From the NCBI GenBank assembly GCA_007134165.1, contig SLLJ01000171.1:1-36900 (forward strand): 36,900 nt of DNA, in the 5' to 3' direction. This DNA is from Nitriliruptoraceae bacterium (GTDB lineage: Bacteria > Actinomycetota > Nitriliruptoria > Nitriliruptorales > Nitriliruptoraceae). Below, piece by piece: positions 20,258-28,559 of the stretch; within the stretch, counting starts at the first letter, position 1, and every line of letters begins with the position of its first letter. The notes under the pieces were generated by a model. It had not been told where the DNA came from. It saw nothing but the letters and a program-made list of their open reading frames with translations, and searched no databases. The position numbers and the translations under genes are program-made.

Positions 20258-20518
20258 TCAGGGCAGCTCGTCGATCACGCGGTCGATGACGGCATCGAGT
20301 CCCGGGGGTTCGCCGCCGAGCCGGGCGATCACCGCCGCACGCACCGAGGTGCGCACGGGATCGCCACCGGTCGGGGCCGAGACCAGCGCGATGCCGCGCT
20401 CTCGGGCCCGTTCCCGGGCCAGATCGGTGAGTGTGGTTGCGTCGTCGACGACGAGTTCGGTGCAGCCCCCTTCGGCGAGCTCGTCGACGTCACGCTGGGT
20501 GAGGAAGCGGCGAGGCAT
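20258..20518 (-). CDS. Small microcompartment-operon protein: EutQ/EutT N-terminal-like module + C-terminal EP-like helix (86 aa)
   Basis: FLTQRDVDELAEGGCTELVVDDATTLTDLARERARERGIALV aligns with the N-termini of EutQ and EutT in the same operon; C-terminal GLDAVIDRVIDEL. Confidence 0.7.
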   Translation of the reverse strand: MPRRFLTQRDVDELAEGGCTELVVDDATTLTDLARERARERGIALVSAPTGGDPVRTSVRAAVIARLGGEPPGLDAVIDRVIDELP

Positions 20519-20533
20519 GGGTTCCCTCCCGGG

Positions 20534-21157
20534 TCAGTCTCGGCCCTCGACGGACTCGATGGCGGTGATTGCGGCTTCACGTGCCGCGAGGATGTCGGCT
20601 TCGGTGCCGGCCATCCACAGCCGGCCGAAGCGGCCGACGGAGGTGACGTGCATCAGGTTGACGTGGGCGGCCTTCTCGGCCTCGTTCGCGGCGAGGTTGA
20701 TGTAGGCCGCCGGGGCGACCTCGATCACCAGCATGGTCTGGCCCGCGACCAGCATCATGCCCCGCGAGAACCGGTTGAGCAGCTGGGCCTGGTAGGGGCT
20801 GACGTTGGTGATGACCTGCAGCGAAGCGATCGTCGGGCGCACCCGGTCGGTGATGGTCAACCCGAGGTTGTCCAGCACGACCTCGCCGGCGCGGATCACG
20901 TCGGCCTGCGACGGCGAGTGGACTTCGAACATGCCGAACTCGCGCTCGACGATCTGTGCGCCGGGCTTGGCGTCGGTGGCCTTGACCGCGACATCCACGA
21001 CGCGGAACACCCAGTTGCCCGGCGCCATCTCGACGTACAAGCTGGCCATCCCCTCGATCGGCAGGTCGCCCTGGGTCACCGTGCCGACGAACGCGGCGTA
21101 CTGCGGCTGCATGCGGTCCAGGTAGCAGTAGGCGCGCAGCGCGAAGTCCTCAGCCAC
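20534..21157 (-). CDS. BMC-T (tandem BMC-domain) shell protein, resembling those of RMM-type loci
   Basis: Two BMC-like halves; second half INLAANEAEKAAHVNLMHVTSVGRFGRLWMAGTEADILAAREAAITAIE. GTG at 21157 has a strong ggaggagg RBS. Confidence 0.82.
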   Translation of the reverse strand: MAEDFALRAYCYLDRMQPQYAAFVGTVTQGDLPIEGMASLYVEMAPGNWVFRVVDVAVKATDAKPGAQIVEREFGMFEVHSPSQADVIRAGEVVLDNLGLTITDRVRPTIASLQVITNVSPYQAQLLNRFSRGMMLVAGQTMLVIEVAPAAYINLAANEAEKAAHVNLMHVTSVGRFGRLWMAGTEADILAAREAAITAIESVEGRD

Positions 21158-22013
21158 GGCTGACCTCCTCCGAGAACGATGGTTCGCCGCGGACGCCACG
21201 GTCATCGTGGAGCGCAACGCCGAGCGGGGTCACGAACAGTGGTCGCGAGGGCACGACCGTGGCGATGCCCGTCTCGGTGCGCACGATCTGCGCGATCCCC
21301 GGGAAGGACGCGGTGCCACCGACCAGGGAGATGGTGCCGACGTCGCGGCCGGCCACGTGGCGGGAGACGATGGTCGCCACCTTCTCGAACACCGGACGCA
21401 CGATCGGCAGCAGGTGGCGCTGCCGCGCCGGATCGGTCTTCATCGCCTCGGCCGCGTCGACGCTGATGCCGTGGGCCCCGGCGATGACCAGCGACACGTG
21501 GATGCCGCCGGTGGGCTCGTCGGCGGTTGCCACCACCTCGCCGTCCTGGATGATCGCGATCCCGGTCGTGCCGCCACCGACGTCCACGACCGCACCCTCG
21601 CGCACGCCGAGCACGGCGTTGGCGGCGGTGGGTTCGTCGATCAGCGCGGTGCAGTCGAGCTCGGCGGCCTCGAGCACGTAGCGCACCGCCCGGACATCGC
21701 TGACCGGGACGCCCGGGGGATAGCACGTCGCTGCGGTGGTCAGGTTCCGGCCCAGCCGCTGTTCCACGTCGGCCTTCAGTTCGCGCACGATCGCCGACGC
21801 GCCGACCATGTCCATCACCACGCCGTCGCGCACGACCTCAGCCGCACGGTAGGCGCCGATCAGCGGAGCGCCGTGCTCGTCGAGTACGAACAGCACCAGG
21901 GTGGCCGTGCCGAGATCGACGCCGACCCGCACGACCTCGGGGACGCGCTCGACCCGCCGCCGGATCACCGCGGCGTCGGCGGCGTCGAGAAGACGCTCGA
22001 GGTCGGGGGTCAT
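21150..22013 (-). CDS. eutJ: EutJ-like actin/Hsp70-fold protein
   Basis: VRVGVDLGTATLVLFVLDEHG, GAVVDVGGGTTGIAIIQDG, SLVGGTASFPGI; ATG at 22013, 4-bp overlap with eutT. Confidence 0.9.
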   Translation of the reverse strand: MTPDLERLLDAADAAVIRRRVERVPEVVRVGVDLGTATLVLFVLDEHGAPLIGAYRAAEVVRDGVVMDMVGASAIVRELKADVEQRLGRNLTTAATCYPPGVPVSDVRAVRYVLEAAELDCTALIDEPTAANAVLGVREGAVVDVGGGTTGIAIIQDGEVVATADEPTGGIHVSLVIAGAHGISVDAAEAMKTDPARQRHLLPIVRPVFEKVATIVSRHVAGRDVGTISLVGGTASFPGIAQIVRTETGIATVVPSRPLFVTPLGVALHDDRGVRGEPSFSEEVSRG

Positions 22014-22819
22014 GGTCGCCGACCGCCATCGCCGCCAACGTGGCCATCGCCACCGGCCGCGAGCAGCAGCACGAGGTAGTACACGGCGCTGGACAGGCGG
22101 TTGACGGCCTGCGCGATGGCGCCGCCCTCGGTGCCGGGATGGTGCTCGGGCGGGAAGGCCTCCAGCGCGGCGATCTCCACCTCGCGCACCTGGCAGCGCA
22201 GCAGGTTGCACCAGTGCAGCAGCTCCGGGTGCTCGATCGACGGCAGGGCGTGGTCGATCCCGACCGCCCCGAGGGGGTCGTGGCTGGCAGCGTGCAGCGT
22301 GTCCGCGTCGAGGCCGGCGAGTTCGAGCGTGCCCGGCGCCCGGAGGTGGTACTCGGCGCTGAGCAGTTCCCGGCAGTAGGCGGCCAGGATGTCGAGGTGG
22401 CCCGCGAGCGCAGGCCGGTCGAGGGCCAGCGCCCGGCTGCCGGCGAGCAGACACCAGGCCTGGAGCGTGTCGAGCCGGCCACGAAGCCGGATCCGGGCAT
22501 CGGTCTTGACCGCGAAGAACCGAGGATCGAGCTGGGTCACGTGCGCGGGCTTGCGTGCCACCGGAGTGCCGCAGGTCACACAGCTGGGCACGTCCCCTTC
22601 GAACACGACCGGGAAGCGGCTGGGCACCTGCCAGTCGACGGCCGGGTGATCGGCAGCCGGTGGGCCCGACGCCACCTCTGCGACCTGCAGGTCGAGCTTC
22701 CACTGCGCCACGAAGTCCTGGGCCGACGGGGTCAGGACAGCCCCGGCCGGGACGCGCACGACCGCGCCCGGCTGGGGGCGGCGCAGCTGCTCGCGCAGTT
22801 CGGACTCGGTGACGATCAT
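22010..22819 (-). CDS. eutT: EutT-like corrinoid adenosyltransferase
   Basis: N-terminal module MIVTESELREQL...PAGAVLTPSAQDF; PSCVTCGTPVARKPAHVTQLDP; FRGALD-like RGRLDTLQAWCLLAG; position between eutQ and eutJ. Confidence 0.85.
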   Translation of the reverse strand: MIVTESELREQLRRPQPGAVVRVPAGAVLTPSAQDFVAQWKLDLQVAEVASGPPAADHPAVDWQVPSRFPVVFEGDVPSCVTCGTPVARKPAHVTQLDPRFFAVKTDARIRLRGRLDTLQAWCLLAGSRALALDRPALAGHLDILAAYCRELLSAEYHLRAPGTLELAGLDADTLHAASHDPLGAVGIDHALPSIEHPELLHWCNLLRCQVREVEIAALEAFPPEHHPGTEGGAIAQAVNRLSSAVYYLVLLLAAGGDGHVGGDGGRRP

Positions 22820-23364
22820 GGCGCGACCTGCTCAGCCCACGCCGCGGGGTAGGTGAGGTAGAGGAAGCGTGCCCAGCCAGGCGTGGCGAAGGTCACGTGG
22901 GTGTCCTTGGGGACGAACAGCACATCGCCGGGCAGCCCGATGATCGTGCCGGCGTCGGTACCCAGGTGCAGCTCACCCTCGAGCACCACCTGGACCTCGT
23001 CGTAGGTCAGGTGCCAGGGGAACGAGCCCTCACGCAACGACATGACGCCCACGGCGACCGGCGCACCGTGTTCGGCGGTGATCACGTCGCGCAGCCGCAC
23101 GTCGAGCTCCGGTGGCGGACCGGGCAGCGGGAACGGATCGAGCACGAGGCCGCGGGTGGTCACGTGCCGAACCGTCGGTCGCGGCGGGGCGGACGGTTGC
23201 GAGCGCTGCGACGCGCGGCTGACCTCGAGCAGTTCGACACCGAGCTCGCGCGCCTCGTCGACCGCGAGCGGCGTGACGATCGTGCCAGGGTGTAGCTCGA
23301 TCCGGGCCGAACCACGCTGCACCGCCTGACGGATGTCAGCGGCCACGATCACGGGTGTCGGCAT
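22816..23364 (-). CDS. eutQ: EutQ-like cupin protein (acetate kinase-type EutQ family)
   Basis: ITANDIR-like VIVAADIRQAVQRG...IVTPLAVDEARELGVEL; cupin MSLREGSFPWHLTYDEVQVVLEGELHL. Confidence 0.88.
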   Translation of the reverse strand: MPTPVIVAADIRQAVQRGSARIELHPGTIVTPLAVDEARELGVELLEVSRASQRSQPSAPPRPTVRHVTTRGLVLDPFPLPGPPPELDVRLRDVITAEHGAPVAVGVMSLREGSFPWHLTYDEVQVVLEGELHLGTDAGTIIGLPGDVLFVPKDTHVTFATPGWARFLYLTYPAAWAEQVAP

Positions 23365-23456
23365 GGGCAGCTCCGTCAGGCTCCTCGCGGCGGGCACCGG
23401 TCGTGCCGGACCTGGCGGGCACCGGGCCAGGCACCGTCAGCGACCAGGTCGATGGG

Positions 23457-23744
23457 TCACTCCACCGAGGGCAGGATCGACTCGACGTCACCATGCGGAC
23501 GCGGGATCACGTGCACGCTGACGAGTTCGCCGATCCGCCCGGCTGCGGCAGCGCCGGCGTCGGTCGCCGCCTTCACCGCACCGACATCGCCACGGACCAT
23601 CACGGTGACATAGCCGCCCCCGATGATCTCCTTGCCGATGAGGGTGACGTTGGCAGCCTTCACCATCGCGTCCGCGGCTTCGATCGAGCCGACGAGTCCC
23701 TTGGTCTCGATCATCCCGAGGGCGATCATCTGGACGTTGGCCAT
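23457..23744 (-). CDS. eutM: BMC-H shell protein (EutM/PduA type), short form
   Basis: [67 protein letters not shown] at 23744 preceded by AAGGA with 8-nt spacing. Confidence 0.9.
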   Translation of the reverse strand: MANVQMIALGMIETKGLVGSIEAADAMVKAANVTLIGKEIIGGGYVTVMVRGDVGAVKAATDAGAAAAGRIGELVSVHVIPRPHGDVESILPSVE

Positions 23745-24020
23745 CTCGGTTGTCCTTCGTGTTCGAGGTGGTGGAGCACTCGCTCCGCCACCGGTGGGGG
23801 GTCGTTGCGGGTCGGGGGTCGAAGGTCGTTGCCGGTCGGGGGTCGAAGGTCGTTGCCGGTCGGGGGTCGCCTGCTCCTCGATCGCCGCCAGCACGCCCTT
23901 GCGGGGGCCGGCGGGACGGTCGGCTTCGAAGGCTGCGACCTGCTGGGCGGTGACGTCGCCGGCGTCGAGCAGGGCACGGACCTGGGTAACCGTGAGCACA
24001 CCGTAGGCCTCGGGAGTCAT
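23457..24020 (-). CDS. N-terminally extended BMC-H (same frame, 92 extra residues: small helical module + 8-aa repeat linker)
   Basis: No in-frame stop between [50 protein letters not shown] and MANVQ; own RBS gaggtggcgATG. Confidence 0.6.
   Translation of the reverse strand: MTPEAYGVLTVTQVRALLDAGDVTAQQVAAFEADRPAGPRKGVLAAIEEQATPDRQRPSTPDRQRPSTPDPQRPPTGGGASAPPPRTRRTTEMANVQMIALGMIETKGLVGSIEAADAMVKAANVTLIGKEIIGGGYVTVMVRGDVGAVKAATDAGAAAAGRIGELVSVHVIPRPHGDVESILPSVE
23800..23871. repeat. Three tandem 24-bp units (ggtcgttgccggtcgggggtcgaa) encoding repeat linker TPDRQRPS
   Basis: Read directly: units 23800-23823, 23824-23847, 23848-23871; one internal mismatch in unit 1 and a divergent end in unit 3; 24 bp keeps frame. 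Confidence 0.92.
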
Positions 24021-24027
24021 CGCCACC

Positions 24028-25512
24028 TCACGGTCCGGTCATCTCGGCCAGCACGCGGCGCACCACGTCGGCGATCAGGGCGGGATCGAGGTCGTGCGCA
24101 GCAGGGGGCGCGGAGGTCGGCGCGGCGGCCGGCGCGGCGGTCGACCAGGCAGCGGCGGGCGGGCGGCGGACCTCGGAGGCCAGGCGCTTGACATTGAGCA
24201 CATGGTGCACGGTGATGTTGTCGCTGACGACAGCACCGCCCATGCCCCCAGGCGCCAGTGTCATCGACGGCTCGAGGCCGGTGCTGGCACCGATGGCTCC
24301 GAAGGTGCCCCAGGTGTTGACCAGGATACGGAACGCCGGCTTCTCGAGGCCGAAGGCCAGGATCACGTCCTCGTCGGCGGCGTGGATGACCAGCGAATGG
24401 CCTTCCCCGCCGAACTGCAGCAGTTGGATCGAGCGCTCACAGCCGGCCCGCCAGCCGTCTTCGACGAGGAAGCCGAGGACGGTCGTCAGCTTCTCCTGGC
24501 TCAGCGGGTGGGCCGGGCCGACCCCATCGAGCTCGGCCACGAGCACCCGCGCGGACGCCGGTACCGGAAGCCCGGCGAGCTCACCGATGCGCTGGGGGGT
24601 CCTGCCGACGAAGCGGGCCTGCATCACCCCGTCGGGCCGGAACAGCTGGGCCGCAAGGCTGGTGGCCTGCTCGCGGGTGAGCCAGTGGGCGCCGTTGGCC
24701 TCCATCTGCGCGCGAAGCTGGGCGGCGATCGGCCGGTCCGCCACGACCGTCTGCTCGGTGGCACAGATGGTGGAGTTGTCGAACGCCTTGGAGTTGACGA
24801 TGTCGGCGGCAGCACGGGCGAGGTCGGCGCTGCGATCCACGTAGGCCGGAACGTTGCCGGGTCCGACCCCCAGCGCCGGTTTGCCGGTGCTGTGGGCGGC
24901 CCGCACCATGCCGCTGCCCCCCGTCGCCAGGATCATCGAGGTGGCCTCGTGGGACAGCAGTTCCTGGGTGCCCGGCAGCGTGACCGTCGTCAGACAGCTG
25001 ACCAGCCCGGGCGGCATCCCGGCGGCTTCACCGGCCTCGGCCATCACCCGGACCGCCTCGGAGGTGCAGGCGACCGCCGTGGGGTGGGGCGCGACCACGA
25101 TGCCGTTGCCGGCCTTGACCGAGATCAGGATCTTGAAGATCGCCGTGGAGGTCGGATTGGTCGAGGGTGACAGTGCGGCGATCACGCCGACCGGCCAGCC
25201 GATCTCCACGATCCCGCGCTGCACGTCGCGGCGCAGCACCCCGACGGTGGGCACGTCCCGGATCGAGGCCCACACGTCCCGGCTGGCGAACTCGTCCTTG
25301 AGCCGCTTGTGCTCGGCGACGCCGTACCCCGTCTCCTCGTGGGCCAGCGCGCCGAGCCGACCTGACGCGGCGAACGCGGCCTCGGCCATCGCCGCGCAGA
25401 CCCGGTCGACGCTCGCCTGGTCGGCGCCGCCGAACCTCCGCTGCGCCTCACGCGCAGCTGAAGCCAGGCGACGCGTCTGCTGGATGCTGCGAAGATCGAG
25501 GTCGAACTCCAT
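24028..25512 (-). CDS. eutE: CoA-acylating aldehyde dehydrogenase (EutE/PduP type) with C-terminal linker and EP-like helix
   Basis: Catalytic Cys in [36 protein letters not shown]; Ala/Pro-rich linker then [22 protein letters not shown] at 25512 or GTG at 25527. Confidence 0.92.
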   Translation of the reverse strand: MEFDLDLRSIQQTRRLASAAREAQRRFGGADQASVDRVCAAMAEAAFAASGRLGALAHEETGYGVAEHKRLKDEFASRDVWASIRDVPTVGVLRRDVQRGIVEIGWPVGVIAALSPSTNPTSTAIFKILISVKAGNGIVVAPHPTAVACTSEAVRVMAEAGEAAGMPPGLVSCLTTVTLPGTQELLSHEATSMILATGGSGMVRAAHSTGKPALGVGPGNVPAYVDRSADLARAAADIVNSKAFDNSTICATEQTVVADRPIAAQLRAQMEANGAHWLTREQATSLAAQLFRPDGVMQARFVGRTPQRIGELAGLPVPASARVLVAELDGVGPAHPLSQEKLTTVLGFLVEDGWRAGCERSIQLLQFGGEGHSLVIHAADEDVILAFGLEKPAFRILVNTWGTFGAIGASTGLEPSMTLAPGGMGGAVVSDNITVHHVLNVKRLASEVRRPPAAAWSTAAPAAAPTSAPPAAHDLDPALIADVVRRVLAEMTGP

Positions 25513-25542
25513 CACGGCACGCTCCACGTGGAGAGCAGCTGA

Positions 25543-26199
25543 TCAGTACTTGACGGGATCGCGGGCGACGTCGAGCACAGCGTCCTGGAACGCCATGCAG
25601 GCAGCGCGGCAGGCACTCTGGGTCCCGGACAGCAGCGCCCCGGAGAAGTTGGTCTCCGACGGCGGGGCGAACCACACCCGCATGGTGACATCCGCGGCTT
25701 TGATCGCCGCGTCGATCGCGTAGGTCGCCTCGATCGGGGGAGCGATGAGGTAGGCGAGCGGCGTGCCCTCGTCGACCTCGGCCTCCTTGCTCAGGTAGGT
25801 GCCGGTGCGCGAGAGCGTGTGGGCGAAGAAGGCGAGGTCACCAGCCTCGTCGGCCGCGGTGAACCAGGCCGACTCTTGGGCGTAGCCGATGCAGGCGTTG
25901 AGGCCCGCCCGCGCCTCGGCGGGGTCGGGGGCCGCCATGATGCCGATGATCTCGCCCGACAGTGGCCCCGAGGCGTGCGCCGAACCCGCGTAGAAGCTGC
26001 GGGCGTAGACGACCTCGACCTCGGCCGCCTTGGTGGCCTCGTCGAGCGAGACGTACAGCGAGTCGTCGATGTCGCAGGTCACCAGCGCGAGGCTGCGCTG
26101 GTCGGGGCGCAGCTCGAGCTTCGCGGCGAAGTCGGGGTGGACGTTGGGGATGATGCGTGCCGACAGGATCGTCGGCTTGATCGGGTCAAGGACCGCCAT
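25543..26199 (-). CDS. eutL: EutL-type BMC-T shell protein
   Basis: IKPTILSARIIPNVHPDFAAKLELRPDQRSLALVTCDIDDSLYVSLDEATKAAEVEVVYARSFYAGSAHASGPLSGEIIGIMAAPDPAEARAG. Confidence 0.93.
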   Translation of the reverse strand: MAVLDPIKPTILSARIIPNVHPDFAAKLELRPDQRSLALVTCDIDDSLYVSLDEATKAAEVEVVYARSFYAGSAHASGPLSGEIIGIMAAPDPAEARAGLNACIGYAQESAWFTAADEAGDLAFFAHTLSRTGTYLSKEAEVDEGTPLAYLIAPPIEATYAIDAAIKAADVTMRVWFAPPSETNFSGALLSGTQSACRAACMAFQDAVLDVARDPVKY

Positions 26200-26220
26200 C
26201 GGTGTCCCTCCTGAGGCCGG

Positions 26221-27132
26221 TCAGCTGTCGGCGTTGGTCTTCTGGCGCAGGGCGACGCCGCTGGCCTTGTTGGTGAGCATGCGCTGGACGAACTCGACCA
26301 CGTAGGCCCCAGCCTCGAGCGGGTTGGTGCCACCGTGCGCGGTGATCATGCAGATCAAGTCGCGGTCGGCGTCGGTCTTCCCGGGCGCTGGCTGGTAGCC
26401 CATGTAGGCGCTCATGGCATCCGCGATGCCGAGCCCCGGCCGCTCTCCGATCAGGAACACCAACGCATCGGCACCGATGATGTCGTTGATGTCGTTCATC
26501 AACCCGACTCGGGCGTTCTCGACGAAGAACGGGGTACCTACGGTCAGACCCGCGGCCGCGAGTCCCTGCAAGAGCACGGGCATGACCTCCCGCAGGTTGT
26601 TGTCGATCGCCGCGGCCGACAGCCCGTCGCCCACGACGATCTGGACGTCGGGTCCCTTCGCGCAGCGCTGATCGATCGTGACCCGGGCCTCGTCCGACAG
26701 CCGTCGCCCGAGGTCGGGACGCAGCAGGTACTCGGCCCGGTCGGCGACCCGGGTAGTCACGGTGAACAGGTCGAACTCGTCCTTGACCGCCTCGTCGACG
26801 ACCCCGTAGATGGCATCCTGGGTGACCCCGTGATCGGCCTGGAACAGCAGCATCGACGCCGTACGGGGCCGCGGTCCAGCCCGGCCCACGCCCAGCCGGG
26901 CGGTGGTCGTGGCCGCAAGGTTGGCCAGACCTTCGGGATCGTGGGGATCGACCACCCCCAGTGCGTGCCGCCGTTCGGGGTCGGTCGGGTCGGGGAGGTC
27001 GACGACCTGGGGTCCGGCGTCGTCCCCGATCGGCGCGGCCGTCCCCTCATCCGCGGAGGAAGCGCCGGCGTCGGTGCCGCGTAGTTCGGCGACGACCGCT
27101 CGGACGATGCGCTCGATGTCGGTGGCGCTCAT
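26221..27132 (-). CDS. eutC: Ethanolamine ammonia-lyase small subunit with N-terminal EP-like helix
   Basis: ARLGVGRAGPRPRTASMLLFQADHGVTQDAI; QIVVGDGLSAAAIDNN; VFLIGERPGLGIADAMSAYMGY; N-terminal DIERIVRAVVAELRG. Confidence 0.95.
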   Translation of the reverse strand: MSATDIERIVRAVVAELRGTDAGASSADEGTAAPIGDDAGPQVVDLPDPTDPERRHALGVVDPHDPEGLANLAATTTARLGVGRAGPRPRTASMLLFQADHGVTQDAIYGVVDEAVKDEFDLFTVTTRVADRAEYLLRPDLGRRLSDEARVTIDQRCAKGPDVQIVVGDGLSAAAIDNNLREVMPVLLQGLAAAGLTVGTPFFVENARVGLMNDINDIIGADALVFLIGERPGLGIADAMSAYMGYQPAPGKTDADRDLICMITAHGGTNPLEAGAYVVEFVQRMLTNKASGVALRQKTNADS

Positions 27133-27145
27133 CGTGGTGGCTCCT

Positions 27146-28513
27146 TCAGCGCTGGAGGAAGAAGGACGCGTCGCCGGCCTTCGGTGTGAGTCGTCCATCG
27201 GACATTAGGCCGATTCCTTCCATCCACGCCTCGAACTCCGGCAGCGGACGCAGACCGAGCGTTTGCCGCAGGCTGGGGGCGTCGTGGTAGCTGGTGCACT
27301 GGTAGCTGAGCATGGCGTCATCCCCCATCGGCACGCCCATGAAGTAGTTGCAGCCGGCGGCGCTGAGCAGCACCGCGAGGTTCTCGATGTCGTTCTGCGT
27401 GGCCCGGGCGTGGTTGGTGTAGCAGGCGTCGCAGCCCATCGAGATCCCGGTGAGTTTGCCCATGAAGTGGTCTTCGAGGCCTGCACGCGTGATCTGCACC
27501 GCGTCGTAGAGGTACTCCGGCCCGATGAACCCGACCACGGTGTTGACCTGGAACGGGTGGTAGCGCTTGGCCAAGCCGTAGTTGCGGGCCTCCATGACCA
27601 GCTGATCGGTGTCCTCGTGGGCTTCGGCGGACAGCGCGGTGCCCTGTCCGGTCTCGAAGTAGAAGTAGTTGGGTCCGGCCGTGACGCAGTAGCGCTTGGC
27701 GAGTTCGTAGGCCTCGTCGAGCAGGTCGACATCGACCCCGAACGACTCGTTGGCCTTCTGGCTCCCGGCGATGCTCTGGAAGACCAGGCCGACCGGCGCA
27801 CCCCGCTTCATTGCCTCCATCTGGGTGGTGACATGGGCGAGCAGGCAGTTCTGCGTCGGGATCTCCCAGAGGTCGATGACGTCCTGGACCATCTCGAGCA
27901 GCCGCGCAACGCTGGCGGTGGAGTCGTCGGAGGGGTTGATGCCGATCACGCTGTCGCCGGAGCCGAGGCTCAGCCCCTCGTAGATCGCCGCGCGGATGCC
28001 CTCCACGGAGTCGGTCGGGTGGTTGGGCTGGTTGCGGGACGCCAGCGTGCCGGGCAGTCCGATCGTGTTGTTGCAGTGCGCGGAGATGCGGATCTTGCTC
28101 GCCCCGTAGATGAGATCGAGGTTGGACATCAGCTTGGTGACCCCGGCCACCATCTCGCCGGTCAACGCGTTGCTGATCCGGCGAATCATGGCGGGCGTGG
28201 TCGTGTCGGCGAGGATCCACTCCCGGAAGTCACCGACGCTCCAGCCCTTGATCTCCGCGAAGATGCTCTCGTTCACCGCGTCGTCGATCACGCGGGTGAC
28301 CTCGTCGCGCTCGGGGGGAATCGACGGGTTGTCACGCAGCGTGCCCAGGGTCAACTCGGCGAGCACATAGCGGGCAGCGACCCGTTCGGCCACAGTCTCG
28401 GCCGCAATCCCCGCGGCCCGGTCCCCGGACTTCTCCTCGTTGGCCTTGGCCAGCACCTCTTTGACCGACCCGAATTCGTAGGTCGTGCCGAAGAGCTTGG
28501 TTCTCAGCAGCAT
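27146..28513 (-). CDS. eutB: Ethanolamine ammonia-lyase large subunit (canonical copy)
   Basis: SRNQPNHPTD, GINPSDDS, YFETGQGTALSAEAH, NTVVGFIGPEYLYD, ISMGCDACYTNH: all five known substrate ligands present. Confidence 0.96.
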   Translation of the reverse strand: MLLRTKLFGTTYEFGSVKEVLAKANEEKSGDRAAGIAAETVAERVAARYVLAELTLGTLRDNPSIPPERDEVTRVIDDAVNESIFAEIKGWSVGDFREWILADTTTPAMIRRISNALTGEMVAGVTKLMSNLDLIYGASKIRISAHCNNTIGLPGTLASRNQPNHPTDSVEGIRAAIYEGLSLGSGDSVIGINPSDDSTASVARLLEMVQDVIDLWEIPTQNCLLAHVTTQMEAMKRGAPVGLVFQSIAGSQKANESFGVDVDLLDEAYELAKRYCVTAGPNYFYFETGQGTALSAEAHEDTDQLVMEARNYGLAKRYHPFQVNTVVGFIGPEYLYDAVQITRAGLEDHFMGKLTGISMGCDACYTNHARATQNDIENLAVLLSAAGCNYFMGVPMGDDAMLSYQCTSYHDAPSLRQTLGLRPLPEFEAWMEGIGLMSDGRLTPKAGDASFFLQR

Positions 28514-28559
28514 CGTGTCGACTCCTCTATCCCGCGTGAGGCGTGAGAGCCGGAGCGGC

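Noticed and set aside
23800-23871. CRISPR-like array
   Set aside because: Three contiguous 24-bp units without spacers, in frame inside a coding sequence; a coding tandem repeat.
27263-28546. 427-aa plus-strand ORF opposite eutB (and a similar 441-aa ORF at 31756-33081 opposite the eutB paralog)
   Set aside because: The two resemble each other only because the sense genes are paralogs; no independent coding evidence.
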